64,000 bases of DNA from Neostapfia colusana (taxonomy: Eukaryota > Streptophyta > Magnoliopsida > Poales > Poaceae), in assembly GCA_030760725.1 (NCBI GenBank), contig JASWHV010000013.1, forward strand, positions 35,064,699-35,128,698, written 5' to 3'. Position numbers and translations under genes: made by a program. Below, piece by piece: positions 44,805-56,162 of this stretch. The first letter of the stretch is position 1. The number at the start of each line of letters is the position of its first letter. The notes under the pieces were generated by a model. That model was not told the origin of the DNA. It did no database searches and saw nothing but the letters and a program-made list of their open reading frames with translations.

Positions 44805-46289
44805 TCGCTTGAGGTTTAACACAGCACAAAGGTCTTCTTTTTCAAAAATCCAGTGAGGAACGAGTTAGTAGCCCGTATAAGGATGTTATTAGTATATAGA
44901 AAGTGGCTTAGTAACCTAATTGTTATGTCGGCAAATCGTGCATCTCGGGACGTTCATGTCTTGGGGGGTGCACGTAAGCGCTGTCCACCAGTGCGCACAA
45001 GCTGAAGGGTGGAGCCCCACGGGTGGCAGGTAACCCGACCCGCTTTGATATCCTCTACGACTCTTCATGTCGTTTGGGGTATTCGAGCAACGTATGTCCC
45101 TGGCGTGCGTGGTGTAATATGGGAGACCCCGTCACGTGGTCTGAAACGTGAACACGTAACTCAAGGCGTGGTTGGCTTGAGAACATCCGGGCGAGTGATG
45201 ACGGCCGGGTGTACTAACTGTATGGATTCCGGGCTCGGTGTGCAGCCGAGTCTGATGATTGTTTGAGTTTCTGCAGGTAGCCTTACCACGAAATGGTAGA
45301 CGTGTAGCATCCGTGTGCGAGTGACGAGTAGTGCCACTGAACTAACGAAGCCGGCTAAGTCCGGTATAGGTTTTTCCTTTGTGAGGACGTAGTACCGACA
45401 CAATCTGGTGACGCATCGACGTCACATCCAACTAAATGAACAACTTCATTTAAAAATTTGAAGGTTTTGATCCAAAGTAGTAAAACTTGATGTAACTCCT
45501 TCCCTTGAACAGGATATTCAAAGTTAACAAGCTTTCAACTTATAGGATTTTAAGGACAGAGCACTCTGTTTTCAGCTGAATCAAGGCTGAAGTTAATCAG
45601 AGGTTAGAGGTTGAGTTCTTTCGAGGTTGGGGTCGTATGATACATTTCTGGAAAGCTTTGGAAGAGCTTTACAACTTTTCTGTTGAGGTCCAGAGGTGTT
45701 TCGTCCCTTAACCACTCGAAAAATGCAGTAGAGTTGAAACTGTCCAGAAAACAGGACGGAGCAAAGACTCTCTGTAGACTCTCTGTAAATTAAGCATAAC
45801 TTCCTGCTTAAAAACCCAAAAATAGGAAATGAGGTAGTTCTGCAAATCTTATGAGATGGGTTACAACTTTGTAACAGAAAGTTTTGTCAGATTAGGAACA
45901 GAATTAACTGGGATTCTTGGATCAAATCAGTACCTAAGGCAGGGAGGTGCTGTCCAATTGTTTCCAGAAATTCTGTTAACTTTGACATCTCATAACTTTT
46001 GAACCAGGACAGATCTTAGGCCAAGCAAATGCTTTCTGGAAAGCTACTGAAGTTAGCTTTAACTTTGACGTTAAGCTCCAGAATTATTTTTGCCTTTAAC
46101 ATGACCTAAATCAGGTTGAAATGGAAACTGGTCAGGGCTGTCATGGTAACAGCAGACCAGCAGTCAAATTTGTTTAAAAATTTGAACTATGTTTCCAAGT
46201 GTTATGGGTTCAATGACATATATTATGTTATAACTCAATGGTTTACTGTTTAAATAAATATTTGACATTTCTCAAATATATTTTTACAG
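44805..46289 (+). other. Element D leader between PBS and orf0
   Basis: About 1.5 kb without a convincing gene; short frames are not conserved in A or M. It holds three degenerate ~170-base units with cataactt, tttctggaaag and acaacttt words (from about 45600), the near-palindrome acagagcactctgt at about 45553, and an acceptor-like tttttacag that touches the orf0 ATG. Confidence 0.75.
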
Positions 46290-47234
46290 ATGGCAGCAGA
46301 TAAACGGTTGGAGAACGGGTGGGTAGTTTCCCACTGCTCCGACCGTAGCGGCTACCCGGAAGCATTGTGGCAAATGCTCCAATATTTCGGGTACAACCAG
46401 ATGCCGCAATACTTCGCCAAGGAAGAAGGCGAAGAGGGAAACAAGACGTGGACGATCCATGTCGAGGTTCCCGCAGGACCTATGTCACCCGGTCGGGTGC
46501 CATTCACCGTCACGGTGAGAGGAAGACAACCGGAAGGGATGTGGCAAGTGGCAGCCCGTGACACTATGTCACGTTTCTGCCAACTACACGTGCAGGCTAT
46601 GGAGGGCACTCCATACGCACTCGTTCCGGTGGAGGGACGAGCTCAGCATGTGTGGGAAGAGAGGTACCTGGAGGCAACGGACCCGACTTGCCCAAGGTAC
46701 AACCCCGCGGAGGCGAACCTCAGCCTCCAAATGAGGGCGGGAAACGCTGTGATGGACAGCCAAACTGTTCATACGGAGCATCTCGCCACCAAGCTCAAGG
46801 AGAGCACAAGCCGTGGAGATCATTTCGAGGGTGCTCACAGCGCACTCCGCAATGTGCTCCTTCCGACGATCAAGCGACTGAATGAACAACACAATCAGTT
46901 GCGTCGTCTGAAGAAGGCAAAGAAGAAGGGCCGTGTTGACATCGCGGCGTTGCAAGAGCTGGTGCAGACCCTAACCCAGCAGAATGAGAACCTTGCTCAA
47001 GAGAGGGACGACGCTATTGAGGAAGGACAAGGCTGGGAAGAGGACTACAACCAGGCTATGGACGAGGTGCATGCATTGCAGGACCTCGTGCCCCCGGTAT
47101 TCGGCGTACCGGTAGTCTTGGGTCTTCCAGCCATGGGAGAGCCCGGAATGGGAGAAGAGGTGGTAGATCCAGAGCCACCAGCTGAGGTACCGGAGGAGGA
47201 CGACCCACAGGAGGTCGAGTTCTACCCCGAGTAG
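46290..47234 (+). CDS. orf0: Element D orf0 protein (extra ORF upstream of gag)
   Basis: 314 codons, ATG directly after tttttacag. Residues 1-30 hold WVVSHCSDRSGYPEALW. About 35-115 look like a compact domain with two strands (IHVEVPAG and PFTVTVRGR) followed by a helix (MWQVAARDTMSRFCQLH). About 185-270 form a likely coiled coil with a basic stretch (LKKAKKKGR). The tail is Pro-rich and strongly acidic. The strand-strand-helix order recalls a double-stranded-RNA-binding fold; this is inference and the match is weak. Homologues: A (broken), M (first ~76 codons only) and, distantly, C. Upstream ORFs of this kind are known in RIRE3-type elements, with no proven function that I know of. The intact frame in the youngest element suggests it was under selection until recently. 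Confidence 0.82.
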   Translation: MAADKRLENGWVVSHCSDRSGYPEALWQMLQYFGYNQMPQYFAKEEGEEGNKTWTIHVEVPAGPMSPGRVPFTVTVRGRQPEGMWQVAARDTMSRFCQLHVQAMEGTPYALVPVEGRAQHVWEERYLEATDPTCPRYNPAEANLSLQMRAGNAVMDSQTVHTEHLATKLKESTSRGDHFEGAHSALRNVLLPTIKRLNEQHNQLRRLKKAKKKGRVDIAALQELVQTLTQQNENLAQERDDAIEEGQGWEEDYNQAMDEVHALQDLVPPVFGVPVVLGLPAMGEPGMGEEVVDPEPPAEVPEEDDPQEVEFYPE

Positions 47235-47506
47235 GGGGTTACGGTTGCCAAGTAGGGCAGCTAGGGTAGCGTAACCCAACTTTTGTAATCGGTGACATGT
47301 CGTGTAGACAGTAGCGTATGTATAGGTAGTGACGACATGAGCACGACTTCTCGGAGATCCGAGAATAATGTATCTTGTATAAAGTTTATGCTTTATCAAT
47401 ATATGTGAATGTTGTGCAAGATAATCATGCGTCGCTTCAATACCTACTGCTGTGTATGAAATTTTGAGAAAGACATGTGCTAATTGCTGCTATGTTGAAT
47501 TTCAGA
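47235..47506 (+). other. Element D spacer between orf0 and gag
   Basis: About 270 bases without a gene. It ends in gttgaatttcag, an acceptor-like site one base before the gag ATG at 47507. The same arrangement is seen in A. Confidence 0.6.
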
Positions 47507-50500
47507 ATGACGCGTACTCGTGCCAACCCTGATGTTGGAGGTACTAGCCAAGGGGGAGAGACCTCCCAACCGCCTCCCGAGGACTCCTCGGGACAGCAGC
47601 AGCAACAACAACAGCAAACACCGCCACTGCCAACGGTTACATTGGCCGACATTGTCGCGGCAATGGCGGGTTCACATCAGCAGCACACAGAGCTGCTGCA
47701 AACGTTAATTGCGAATACGTCTCGCCCAGAGAGACGTCAAGATCGTGAGGAGCGCCAACAGAGCTCCTACTCCGACTTCCTGGCGACTCATCCCCCTGTA
47801 TTCTCAAGGGCAGATGAACCACTTGACGCGGACAACTGGCTCCGTGCCATAGAGATGAAGTTCGGGCTGCTCCAAATCAGCGAGCAGCGCAAGACTCAGT
47901 TCGCGGTCCAGCAGCTCCAAGGATCCGCGAGCGCGTGGTGGGCCAACTTCTGTGCTTCACAGCCCACCGACCGAGTGATGACCTGGGCGGAGTTCCGGAC
48001 GGCCTTCCGGGCCTATCATATACCGCCCGGTTTGATGAAGAGGAAGACGCAGGAATTCCTACACCTGCAACAAGGGAGCCAAAACGCGCTGGAATATTCC
48101 AGGGCGTTCAACGATCTCGCGCTCTACGCGTCGTATCACGCAGATACGGACGAGAAGCGGCGGGACCACTTTTACCAGGGGCTTAACCCGCTCCTGAAGG
48201 ACAAGCTGGCGATGTTCAATCGCGGCAGCCTCAACGACATAATTGATGCTGCGATTGTTCAGGAGGACTCCGGCAAGGAGTTGGCGGCGGCAGAGCGAAA
48301 GCGAAGCGCGCCGCAGAGCAGCGGAGAAGGAGGCGGTCCTTCTCAGATGTTTCGGATGGTGAATCGCCCACCATCAGGTCCGCGCTGGCAACCACCACAG
48401 CGGTCGATGCCGTTCCGCAGTCGGCCGTACTCTTCACCGGCATTCCGGCCGGCACTGCCAGTACCACCGCAACAACAACAGCAGAAGCGGGCGATGCCGC
48501 GTGCGTTTGCACCTCCGCAACGCATGCCGGGCTTTCGTCCACCAAGTACTCCACCAGCAGCGGCCACATGTTACAAGTGTGGTCGTCCAGGACACTTCGC
48601 GAGCAGTTGCCCGGAGAGGCAAGGCGGCGGAGTGGCACCACAGTTTCCGGGGAGGAATCAACCCCGGAACCCTACTAATGCGCGGCGGGCAAACCCTAGG
48701 CCCGGCACTGTCCACCAACTTGCCATTGAGGACGTGCCGGAGGGCGAGCCAATCCTTGCGGGTATGTTCCAACTCCACCAGCATCCCGCTATAGTACTAT
48801 TTGATTCAGGCGCCACGCATAATTTTATTGGCCAAGCTTTCATTGCTAAACACAGCTTGCCAATACTACCCACCGATAGTCCGTATCTAATTTGTTCACC
48901 GGGTGGGAAGATTTCAGCAAGCGTAATGGTCTCCAAAGCACCATTATGCTTAGCGGGTAGAGTGTACCCCACGTCTCTCATTATCTTAGAGGGGCAGAAG
49001 GTCGATGTCATCCTAGGGATGTCGTGGTTAACCCGCCACGGCGCTGTTTTAGACACCGTCCTTCGAGTCGTGCACTTAAACTCAGAGGTGCACGGTTCTC
49101 ACTCATTATTTCTGGACAGTCCAGAAATAAAACTTCCAAGTGTCTACCAAGCCACAACCATCAGATTGGAAGACATTCCAGTGGTCCGAGAGTTCCCGGA
49201 TGTATTCCCGGACGATTTGCCGGGAATGCCACCCGATAGAGAGGTGGAGTTCAAGATTGAACTCGCACCGGGGACCATGCCAATATCCCGAAGGCCGTAC
49301 AAGATGGCCCCCAAAGAGTTGGCTGAACTGAAGACTCAGCTCACGGACCTTCTGGAGAAGGGTTTTATTAGGCCGAGCTCCTCGCCATGGGGCTGTTCGG
49401 CATTATTTGTCAAAAAGAAGGATGAAACGTTGCGACTTTGCGTGGACTACTGTCCATTAAATGCCGTAACCATCAAGAACAAGTACCCGTTGCCACGGAT
49501 CGACATGTTGTTTGATCAGTTGGTCGAAGCAAAGATCTTTTCCAAGATGGATTTAAGATCCGGGTACCATCAGATTAAGATAAGGGCGGAGGACATTCCA
49601 ACTTTTTCGACAAGGTACGGACTTTATGAGTACCTGGTCATGTCCTTTGGCCTCACCAATGCTCCAGCTCACTTCATGTACTTAATGAACTCGGTGTTCA
49701 TGCCGGAGCTGGACAAGTTTGTCGTGGTCTTCATCGACGACATCCTGGTATACTCCAAGTCGGAGGAAGATCACAAGAAACATCTGCGTATAGTCTTGCA
49801 ACGGCTGCGGGATCACAAGTTATACGCAAAATTCAGCAAATGCGAGTTTTGGATATCGCAAGTGCCTTTCCTCGGGCATATCATCTCAGCAGAGGGTATC
49901 GCTGTGGACCCGAGCAAGATCACGCAAGTGCTGAATTGGAAATCCCCGAGAACTGTTCATGAGGTACGGAGTTTCCTCGGACTCGCGGGATATTATAGGA
50001 GGTTCATTCCGAACTTCTCGAAGATTGCCAAGCCAATGACAGAGCTGCTGAAGAAGGCTACCAAATATGTTTGGAGTCCAACATGTGAAGCAGCATTCAA
50101 GGCTTTAGTCAAGCACCTGACATCAGCACCGGTTTTGGCGCAGCCAGACACGACAAAACCGTTCGATGTGTACTGCGATGCATCCGGCATTGGGCTCGGG
50201 TGTGTGCTGATGCAAGACCGAAGAGTGGTCGCGTATGGATCACGGCAGCTTAGGGACCATGAGCAAAATTATCCAACTCACGATTTGGAGCTCGCTGCCG
50301 TGGTACTTGCACTGAAGATGTGGAGGCACTACCTACTCGGTAACCTCGTACATTTATATACCGACCACAAAAGCCTCAAGTACATATTCACTCAGAAGGA
50401 GCTGAACATGAGGCAACGAAGATGGTTAGAACTGATAAAGGATTACGAGATAGAGATCCATTATCATCCGGGCAAGGCAAACGTTGTGGCGGACGCGCTA

Positions 50501-52051
50501 AGCCGCAAGTCACACGTTAATAATCTGACCATCACACTGTTGGAAGAGAGCGAACCACCACTACATGTGATTCCACACGGAGCTCTCTACAACCTAGCTT
50601 TGGTCCCCACCATCCGTGAAGAGATAGCGGCAGCCCAGAAGAATGACAAGGGCATGTCACATTTGCGGAGACGTGTAGACAGTGGGGAGTTGAAATGTTT
50701 CCGGAAGGACGGAGACGGCGTCCTATGGTTCAAGGACCGGATTGTCGTACCCCGAAACCCGGAGCTACGGAAGAAAATCTTTGATGAGGCTCACTTATCA
50801 AAATTTTCTATTCACCCCGGCAGCAACAAAATGTATCAAGAACTCAAAAGAAAGTTTTGGTGGACACGAATGAAGCGAGAGACGGCAAAATACGTGTCCG
50901 AGTGTGATACATGTCGAAGGGTGAAGGCAGACCACATGCGGAAACCGGGACTGCTGCAACCATTGGGCATTCCTGCCTGGAAGTGGGAGGACGTGAGCAT
51001 GGACTTCGTCGTCGGTTTACCCACCACCTTACAGAAGCATGATTCTGTGTGGGTGATCGTCGATCAGCTCACCAAAGTTGCCCATTTCATCCCGGTCAAC
51101 ACCAACTACAACGCCAAGAAGTACGCTGAACTGTACATCTCACGGATCCTATGCTTATACGGCGTACCCCGTACCATCGTATCGGACCGGGGCACTTTAT
51201 TTGTGTCCCGTTTTTGGGAGCAGCTACACGCTGCCTTGGGGACGAAGCTGATCCGTAGTTCAGCCTACCACCCGCAAACGGATGGACAAACTGAGGGGGT
51301 GAATCAAATCCTAGAAGACATGCTACGAGCTTGCGCTATCGACCACGGCAAGAATTGGGATGATCACTTGCCATTAGCCGAGTTCTCGTACAACAATGGG
51401 TACCAAACCAGCATCAAGATGGCGCCCTACGAGGCGCTATACGGAAGAAAATGCCGCACACCATTGAATTGGTGTGAGTCTGGCGAGAGAGTTACCTTCG
51501 GGATTGACCTTGTCAACAACGCGGAAGAAAAGGTTCGAGTAATTCAAGCGAACCTAAAAGCCGCTCAATCCCGACAGAAACAGTATGCGGACCGGAGAAG
51601 GCGCCCATTACAATTCGAAGTTGGGGATCACGTATACCTACGAGTGTCTCCAATGAAGGGCGTAAACAGATTTGGGGTGAGAGGAAAGTTGGCACCCCGA
51701 TTCATCGGTCCATTCCAGATTATCGAAAGATGTGGATCAGTAGCATACCGGCTGAGATTACCAGAAGCACTTTCCGGTGTGCACGACGTCTTTCACATTT
51801 CCCAGCTGAGGAAGTGTCTCAAGCTATCAACTACCGTTCAGCTGGAAGACATTGAAGAACTGCAACCGGATCTCACCTATCGGGAGGAACCGGTGCAGAT
51901 TATTGATGAAAAGGCCCGAACCACACGCAACCGTACGTTGTGGTTCTACAAGGTTCTATGGAGTAATCACTCCATGGACGAAGCGACATGGGAGAGCGAA
52001 GAATTCCTTCGCACTAACTACCCCGACTTTTTCACGTCGCGTATCCGGTAA
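47507..52051 (+). CDS. gag-pol: Element D gag-pol polyprotein (open frame, probably impaired)
   Basis: A single frame of 1514 codons. I chose ATG 47507 (MTRTRANPD) because it follows the acceptor-like tttcag; an in-frame ATG at 47492 is possible. Domains: gag with poly-Gln and a zinc knuckle (C355, C358, H363, C368), protease DSGATH (D433), RT with FIDD (D744, D745), RNase H (D891, E928, D953), an HHCC finger, integrase D1166, D1227, E1263, and a chromodomain-like end from about 1450. Compared with A, B, M, N or C it has Cys at 649 in the VDYRPLN motif, lacks two residues of the PKTAFS motif (49597-49604), has Gln at 1187 (VDRLTK in the others) and Gly at 1264 next to the catalytic Glu (TER in the others). 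Product: the virus-like particle and replication enzymes of the element. Confidence 0.93.
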   Translation: MTRTRANPDVGGTSQGGETSQPPPEDSSGQQQQQQQQTPPLPTVTLADIVAAMAGSHQQHTELLQTLIANTSRPERRQDREERQQSSYSDFLATHPPVFSRADEPLDADNWLRAIEMKFGLLQISEQRKTQFAVQQLQGSASAWWANFCASQPTDRVMTWAEFRTAFRAYHIPPGLMKRKTQEFLHLQQGSQNALEYSRAFNDLALYASYHADTDEKRRDHFYQGLNPLLKDKLAMFNRGSLNDIIDAAIVQEDSGKELAAAERKRSAPQSSGEGGGPSQMFRMVNRPPSGPRWQPPQRSMPFRSRPYSSPAFRPALPVPPQQQQQKRAMPRAFAPPQRMPGFRPPSTPPAAATCYKCGRPGHFASSCPERQGGGVAPQFPGRNQPRNPTNARRANPRPGTVHQLAIEDVPEGEPILAGMFQLHQHPAIVLFDSGATHNFIGQAFIAKHSLPILPTDSPYLICSPGGKISASVMVSKAPLCLAGRVYPTSLIILEGQKVDVILGMSWLTRHGAVLDTVLRVVHLNSEVHGSHSLFLDSPEIKLPSVYQATTIRLEDIPVVREFPDVFPDDLPGMPPDREVEFKIELAPGTMPISRRPYKMAPKELAELKTQLTDLLEKGFIRPSSSPWGCSALFVKKKDETLRLCVDYCPLNAVTIKNKYPLPRIDMLFDQLVEAKIFSKMDLRSGYHQIKIRAEDIPTFSTRYGLYEYLVMSFGLTNAPAHFMYLMNSVFMPELDKFVVVFIDDILVYSKSEEDHKKHLRIVLQRLRDHKLYAKFSKCEFWISQVPFLGHIISAEGIAVDPSKITQVLNWKSPRTVHEVRSFLGLAGYYRRFIPNFSKIAKPMTELLKKATKYVWSPTCEAAFKALVKHLTSAPVLAQPDTTKPFDVYCDASGIGLGCVLMQDRRVVAYGSRQLRDHEQNYPTHDLELAAVVLALKMWRHYLLGNLVHLYTDHKSLKYIFTQKELNMRQRRWLELIKDYEIEIHYHPGKANVVADALSRKSHVNNLTITLLEESEPPLHVIPHGALYNLALVPTIREEIAAAQKNDKGMSHLRRRVDSGELKCFRKDGDGVLWFKDRIVVPRNPELRKKIFDEAHLSKFSIHPGSNKMYQELKRKFWWTRMKRETAKYVSECDTCRRVKADHMRKPGLLQPLGIPAWKWEDVSMDFVVGLPTTLQKHDSVWVIVDQLTKVAHFIPVNTNYNAKKYAELYISRILCLYGVPRTIVSDRGTLFVSRFWEQLHAALGTKLIRSSAYHPQTDGQTEGVNQILEDMLRACAIDHGKNWDDHLPLAEFSYNNGYQTSIKMAPYEALYGRKCRTPLNWCESGERVTFGIDLVNNAEEKVRVIQANLKAAQSRQKQYADRRRRPLQFEVGDHVYLRVSPMKGVNRFGVRGKLAPRFIGPFQIIERCGSVAYRLRLPEALSGVHDVFHISQLRKCLKLSTTVQLEDIEELQPDLTYREEPVQIIDEKARTTRNRTLWFYKVLWSNHSMDEATWESEEFLRTNYPDFFTSRIR

Positions 52052-52085
52052 TTTTCCACCGTCCTCTCTCTCATTTTCACCTTAT

Positions 52086-52102
52086 AATCTCGGGACGAGA
52101 TT
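52086..52102 (+). promoter_or_regulatory. Hairpin before the polypurine tract of element D
   Basis: aatctcg gga cgagatt is a perfect 7-bp stem with a 3-nt loop, 5 bases before the polypurine tract. It is present in A, B and M, damaged in N, and replaced in C by aatctc ... gagatt, which still pairs. Confidence 0.6.
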
Positions 52103-52107
52103 CTTTT

Positions 52108-52120
52108 AAGGGGGGAGGAA
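52108..52120 (+). other. Element D polypurine tract
   Basis: aaggggggaggaa directly before the 3' LTR start tgtaagg. Confidence 0.92.
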
Positions 52121-55100
52121 TGTAAGGGCCTCAGTTTTTGACACTCATTTGTAGTGTTCATCCCCACACCACACACCTCATTTGAGGAAGAATGATGAAC
52201 ACAAATGAAGAGCAAGTAACAATTATCAACATGCTCATTAGAGAACAAACTTACACATTGCAAAAGTGGTATTCCCCACATGTGATATAGATGGGCTGGA
52301 CATATGAAAACTCCTACACTTTGCTAAGGATGTCCATGCCAAGTTTCACCCAAATTCAAAACCTTTTTGAGGTCATCTTGGGTATAGATAGGAAAGGGGC
52401 AGTTGAAAACATATTCAAATTCAAACTGTTTTTGTACCATGAATTTGAAAGTGGAAGGCATATTCTTACTCAGCACATTTTTGTGAGCTCACACACCAAT
52501 TTTCACTCCATTTGGGGTTGATCTTGACATGAGCTAAGGGGGAGAAATTCAAACTTTATTTGAATTTCAAACTGAACTTGTGCTGAAATTCATTCAAACC
52601 AAACCTCATTTGAACTTTGATCAATTCAAATGGCTCTTGGGTGAATAATTTGAATTGCCAAGGGTAGAATAGGGTTCACTGTTTACCACAGCTGTTAGGA
52701 GTAAATTTCAGAGGTTAAAAGGAGGGGTGGGACCCACATGTCAGCCTCTACTTCAACACAAACCGACTGAGACTTTTCACTCGGGTCGCCGAGCTGCAGC
52801 GGTGATCGCCACCGAGGCCAGCCACCGCGCCACCAGCTGCTTGCCCACGCGCGGGCATGAGGCGGTGCAGAGCCTTCTTAAGGCGCCTGCCCCCTCCTCG
52901 GCCGAGGCACCACAGTTCTCTCCCGCAAGAACTCAGCGCCGGCAGAGAACTTCCGCAACCCGGACTTGATCGGAGAACGCCGATCGCAGCTCCCTCCTTC
53001 CACTCCAGAGTTCCAGCAAGGTACTAGAGACCTTCCTCCATCCTCCCCATTGCTAGAATTCGGTTGAAACCGATTGATATCGGCTGTGCCGAAAGATCAA
53101 ACTCGGAACATGGAACCGCCGCACCTCGGGCTCTCGTGGACAGCCCAACCTGGGCGTTGTCACGCCCGAGCCAAGGCACCCTTGGACGCGCAGGTGACCG
53201 GTGCTGCTCATCCCCGAGCCACAGCTCGAATGGTTGCTCACCGGCGGCGAATTTCCACTTTTCCCCTTTCTGTGTGCAGAACGACCTTCGGGTACGATTC
53301 TGTTTAATCCGTGCTCTAAAAAGGATTAGAGGGCCTCAGGCCACTCCCACACGAGCTAGACACGGTAACGCACAAGTTGCCTTCACAACTCTGGGCCGGA
53401 GAACCTCTGTGCCCGGCGTAATTTAAGGTCTACTAATGGCGGAACGAACGGGGGGTATCGGGCGCACGGTGAGGACCTATTTCGGGCCTTCCCCGAGCTG
53501 CCTCGAGCTCATGTCGACCTTCTCTGAGGTCCACTGATGCTCCCCGACCGATTTCCCAAGTAGCTGAGGTACTAGGAGAGTCAGCCGACATGGCCGAAGT
53601 CATTCCGATATGGCGGCTCGTCGCCGACCATGCTCCGGCCGTTGTCATGAGCAGCTGACCCTCGGATCCTGTTCCCCAAGTAAAAGTAGGCAGGGGCGGC
53701 CAGAATCAAGAAGTTTGGAGCTGTACAGCAGCCGGCGGCGAGCTCTCCGGCGAGGTCCCTCGGCGGCGGGGCGCGGGTGTCGCGAGGTTGAAGAAGGGGG
53801 TGGACCCCAGCTGTCAGCGGCCGATATTTTGAATCGGGATCCGGCTGCGGCCGGGATCGGGTATGCTGGCGCGCAAAATCCTTGTGGGCCGCGGTGTGCC
53901 ATCGCCTAGGCGTGCGACGCGTGTCCCCTGGGCCCACGCGTGAGTTTAAACTTTTCCCCGATTTTCAGATTTCCTTCGAACTTCAAATCCTTATAACTTT
54001 GGCTAGGAAGCTCCAAATTGAGTGAACCAAATTTTGCTGGATTCAGCTCTCTGAGTACTTTCTAGAAAATCAAGTTTCACTTCATGAAATTCCTTAATTC
54101 TCCAGAATTAATTCCTTAAAGTTTAAACTGTTAGGAATTTTAACTGGAGAATCCTTTGGAGGAAAATCCTGAAATTTTGCTGAGATGTTCACCAAAATAT
54201 CCTTGAACTACCATAACAATTTCAAATCCATTTGAGCTCATTTAGTCCACCTAATGGTGTGATTAGTAAAACTGTTCCAGAGAAAATAGAAAATGTTCAG
54301 AAACATTTTCAGAAATTTCTCTGAAATTGTTTAGCTCATATCTTTAGTTAGAGACTTCCAAATTAAGTGAGACCAACTCCGTTAGAACCCTCTGAAAATC
54401 TAGTTTTCAGAAAGTCATAGTTTGTCTCATGAAAATTCCTAGAACACCCTAAGAGTTCCAATTAAGGTCAAGGACATAATTAATTGTGGAGGGCTCAAAT
54501 GAGCTTTGCTGCAACTAAAACTTGACCAAGTCTTTGTTTAGGTTGTAACCAAGCCACAGTAAAAGTTTCACAGTCATTAGGTCTAGCTAGCAAAGGTTAT
54601 ACACTTCACAACTTCAAACTTAATACAAATGCATTAAATTAATACATGTATTGTTTCTATCATGTAGTCGCTAAGGTCGAGGAGGAACCCGAAGTTCTAG
54701 ACTTCGTTACTCTGGAGGAACAGCTAGCCTACGACCAAGAGCAGCAAGGCAAGCCCCGGTTTGCATTAACCTTTTTACAAATGTTTATTGTTTTGAGCAC
54801 ATCTTTGAATATTGTTCTTTGCATTAGAGTCTTGATTGGAAACCCAACTGCACAGCCAAGATAACCATGGGTTGGGTTTAGGATTGAAAACCTCGTTACC
54901 CACTGCATTGCTAGGATAGAGTAGGATTCGGTACAAGTCGAGTAGTTGGAACTACTCGCGAGAATAGGCTAGAGGCACATTGCTCGGGTAGAGATAGCAC
55001 ATGAAACACATGGCAAGAAAATGAGACCGAGCGGAGAGTAAGGGCAGCAGGACTTTGGGGCCTGTGTGCTGTAGCTCCGCTTGTGTCGATTGAGGACCGA

Positions 55101-56157
55101 GCCGTGTGCGGGCCTGTTGAACAAGCTAGAACAGTACCGAAGACCTACCGGCTATATGGGAACCGGGAAACTGATGTAACTCGGGTAGCTGGGTATTGAG
55201 GCATTGCCCGTCGTTCAGAGGGTAGGTTGAGAGCTCGAGGTGTAAATCAGCTGGCGGCACAGAGATGCGCGTGCAGGGACCTCTTGCTCGGGACGATGGG
55301 ACCGGTTCAATATTGGGCTAACGGGTGAAAGGTAGTCGCGTACGGCGTCCGTGATGGTTGTTGTAGGCAACATCGAGTACGGGCGTACGTGACGGGTTGT
55401 TCGGGTGACCCTGCAGGTGTAAATCGATTATAATCGCCGTCCCTCGCGGTCAGTGAGTACCACTTGTTCACTGTACCGTGACGTAGAAAGAACAGGCTAG
55501 TTACATGTTAAAATGTTGCTGATTGAAAGCTGGACATTGATTGGTAATGATATGCTGTAGCTTAGTGCTAACTAAAGTTCTTTTCAACTTTGGGCAAAGT
55601 ACATGAGAGAAATGTGTTTCTTGTTTGATTGCGGCTCTCTCATGTGCCTTAGCGTAAGGTTCTCCACAACCTGCTGCTAAAACTTGAAAGTAAGGTTCTA
55701 CTAATTAGGCGAGTCCTTGCAAATGATTTTTACCTCATGCAACCCATTACCCTCATGTAGAAGTTCCATGTTTAGGTGAGACGGGTCAGACTTGCTGAGC
55801 CTTCGTGCTCACTGCTTGTGTTTGAAGCTTTTTGCAGGGTTCTATGAGGAAGGGACTCCCGAAGAGGAGACGGAACCCCAGGAGGGGAACTCCGTCGAAT
55901 GGGAGTCGTGCACGCCGCAGAGTTAGTGTGCGTGTGTGCTAGCAAGGACACGTTCGAGGGCTGAACGTGCACTTGATGCTTAGTCTACGCCCGCGAGTGT
56001 AGACTGAACTTATTTTGATGTAAATATGTTCATAAACTTGCTTATGTAATAAAACTTCCGCTTCCGGTTTGCACCTTTGACGTGTGTTATACGGTGCTGT
56101 GCAACGCAGCACCCCTCAGCGTGATCCTGGCTCGACAGGACCAGTGGGGTCGTGTCA
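52121..56157 (+). repeat. Element D 3' LTR
   Basis: 4037 bp, nearly identical to the 5' LTR. Leader donor at 53469, exon-like blocks at 54668-54748 and 55838-55926, AATAAA at 56048. It has 11 bases (cgggcctgttg region, near 55109) that the 5' LTR lacks. Confidence 0.96.
54668..55926 (+). CDS. Candidate LTR-encoded spliced ORF, copy in D 3' LTR (exons 54668-54748 and 55838-55926)
   Basis: Same structure as in the 5' LTR, with donor caag then gcaagc, phase 1 and TAG at 55924. The first block has one silent and two amino-acid-changing positions relative to the 5' copy; the second block is identical. The start is unknown. Confidence 0.44.
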
Positions 56158-56162
56158 TTTCA
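56158..56162. repeat. Target site duplication of element D, right copy (tttca)
   Basis: Matches 40759-40763. Confidence 0.97.

Larger units (their letters stand above)
40764..56157 (+). mobile_element. Element D: complete young Ty3/gypsy (Tekay-like) retrotransposon nested in M
   Basis: 15.4 kb with LTRs of 4026 and 4037 bp, a tRNA-Met PBS, a 1.5-kb leader, orf0 (314 codons), a single uninterrupted gag-pol frame, a PPT and TSD tttca. I counted about 30 LTR-LTR substitutions by eye (about 0.75%) plus an 11-bp gap in the 5' LTR at 43751. That suggests roughly 0.3 million years at the usual grass rate, so it is the youngest element here. It lies in the opposite orientation to M inside M's own LTR sequence. 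Although its frames are open, RT and integrase differ at conserved positions. Confidence 0.97.
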
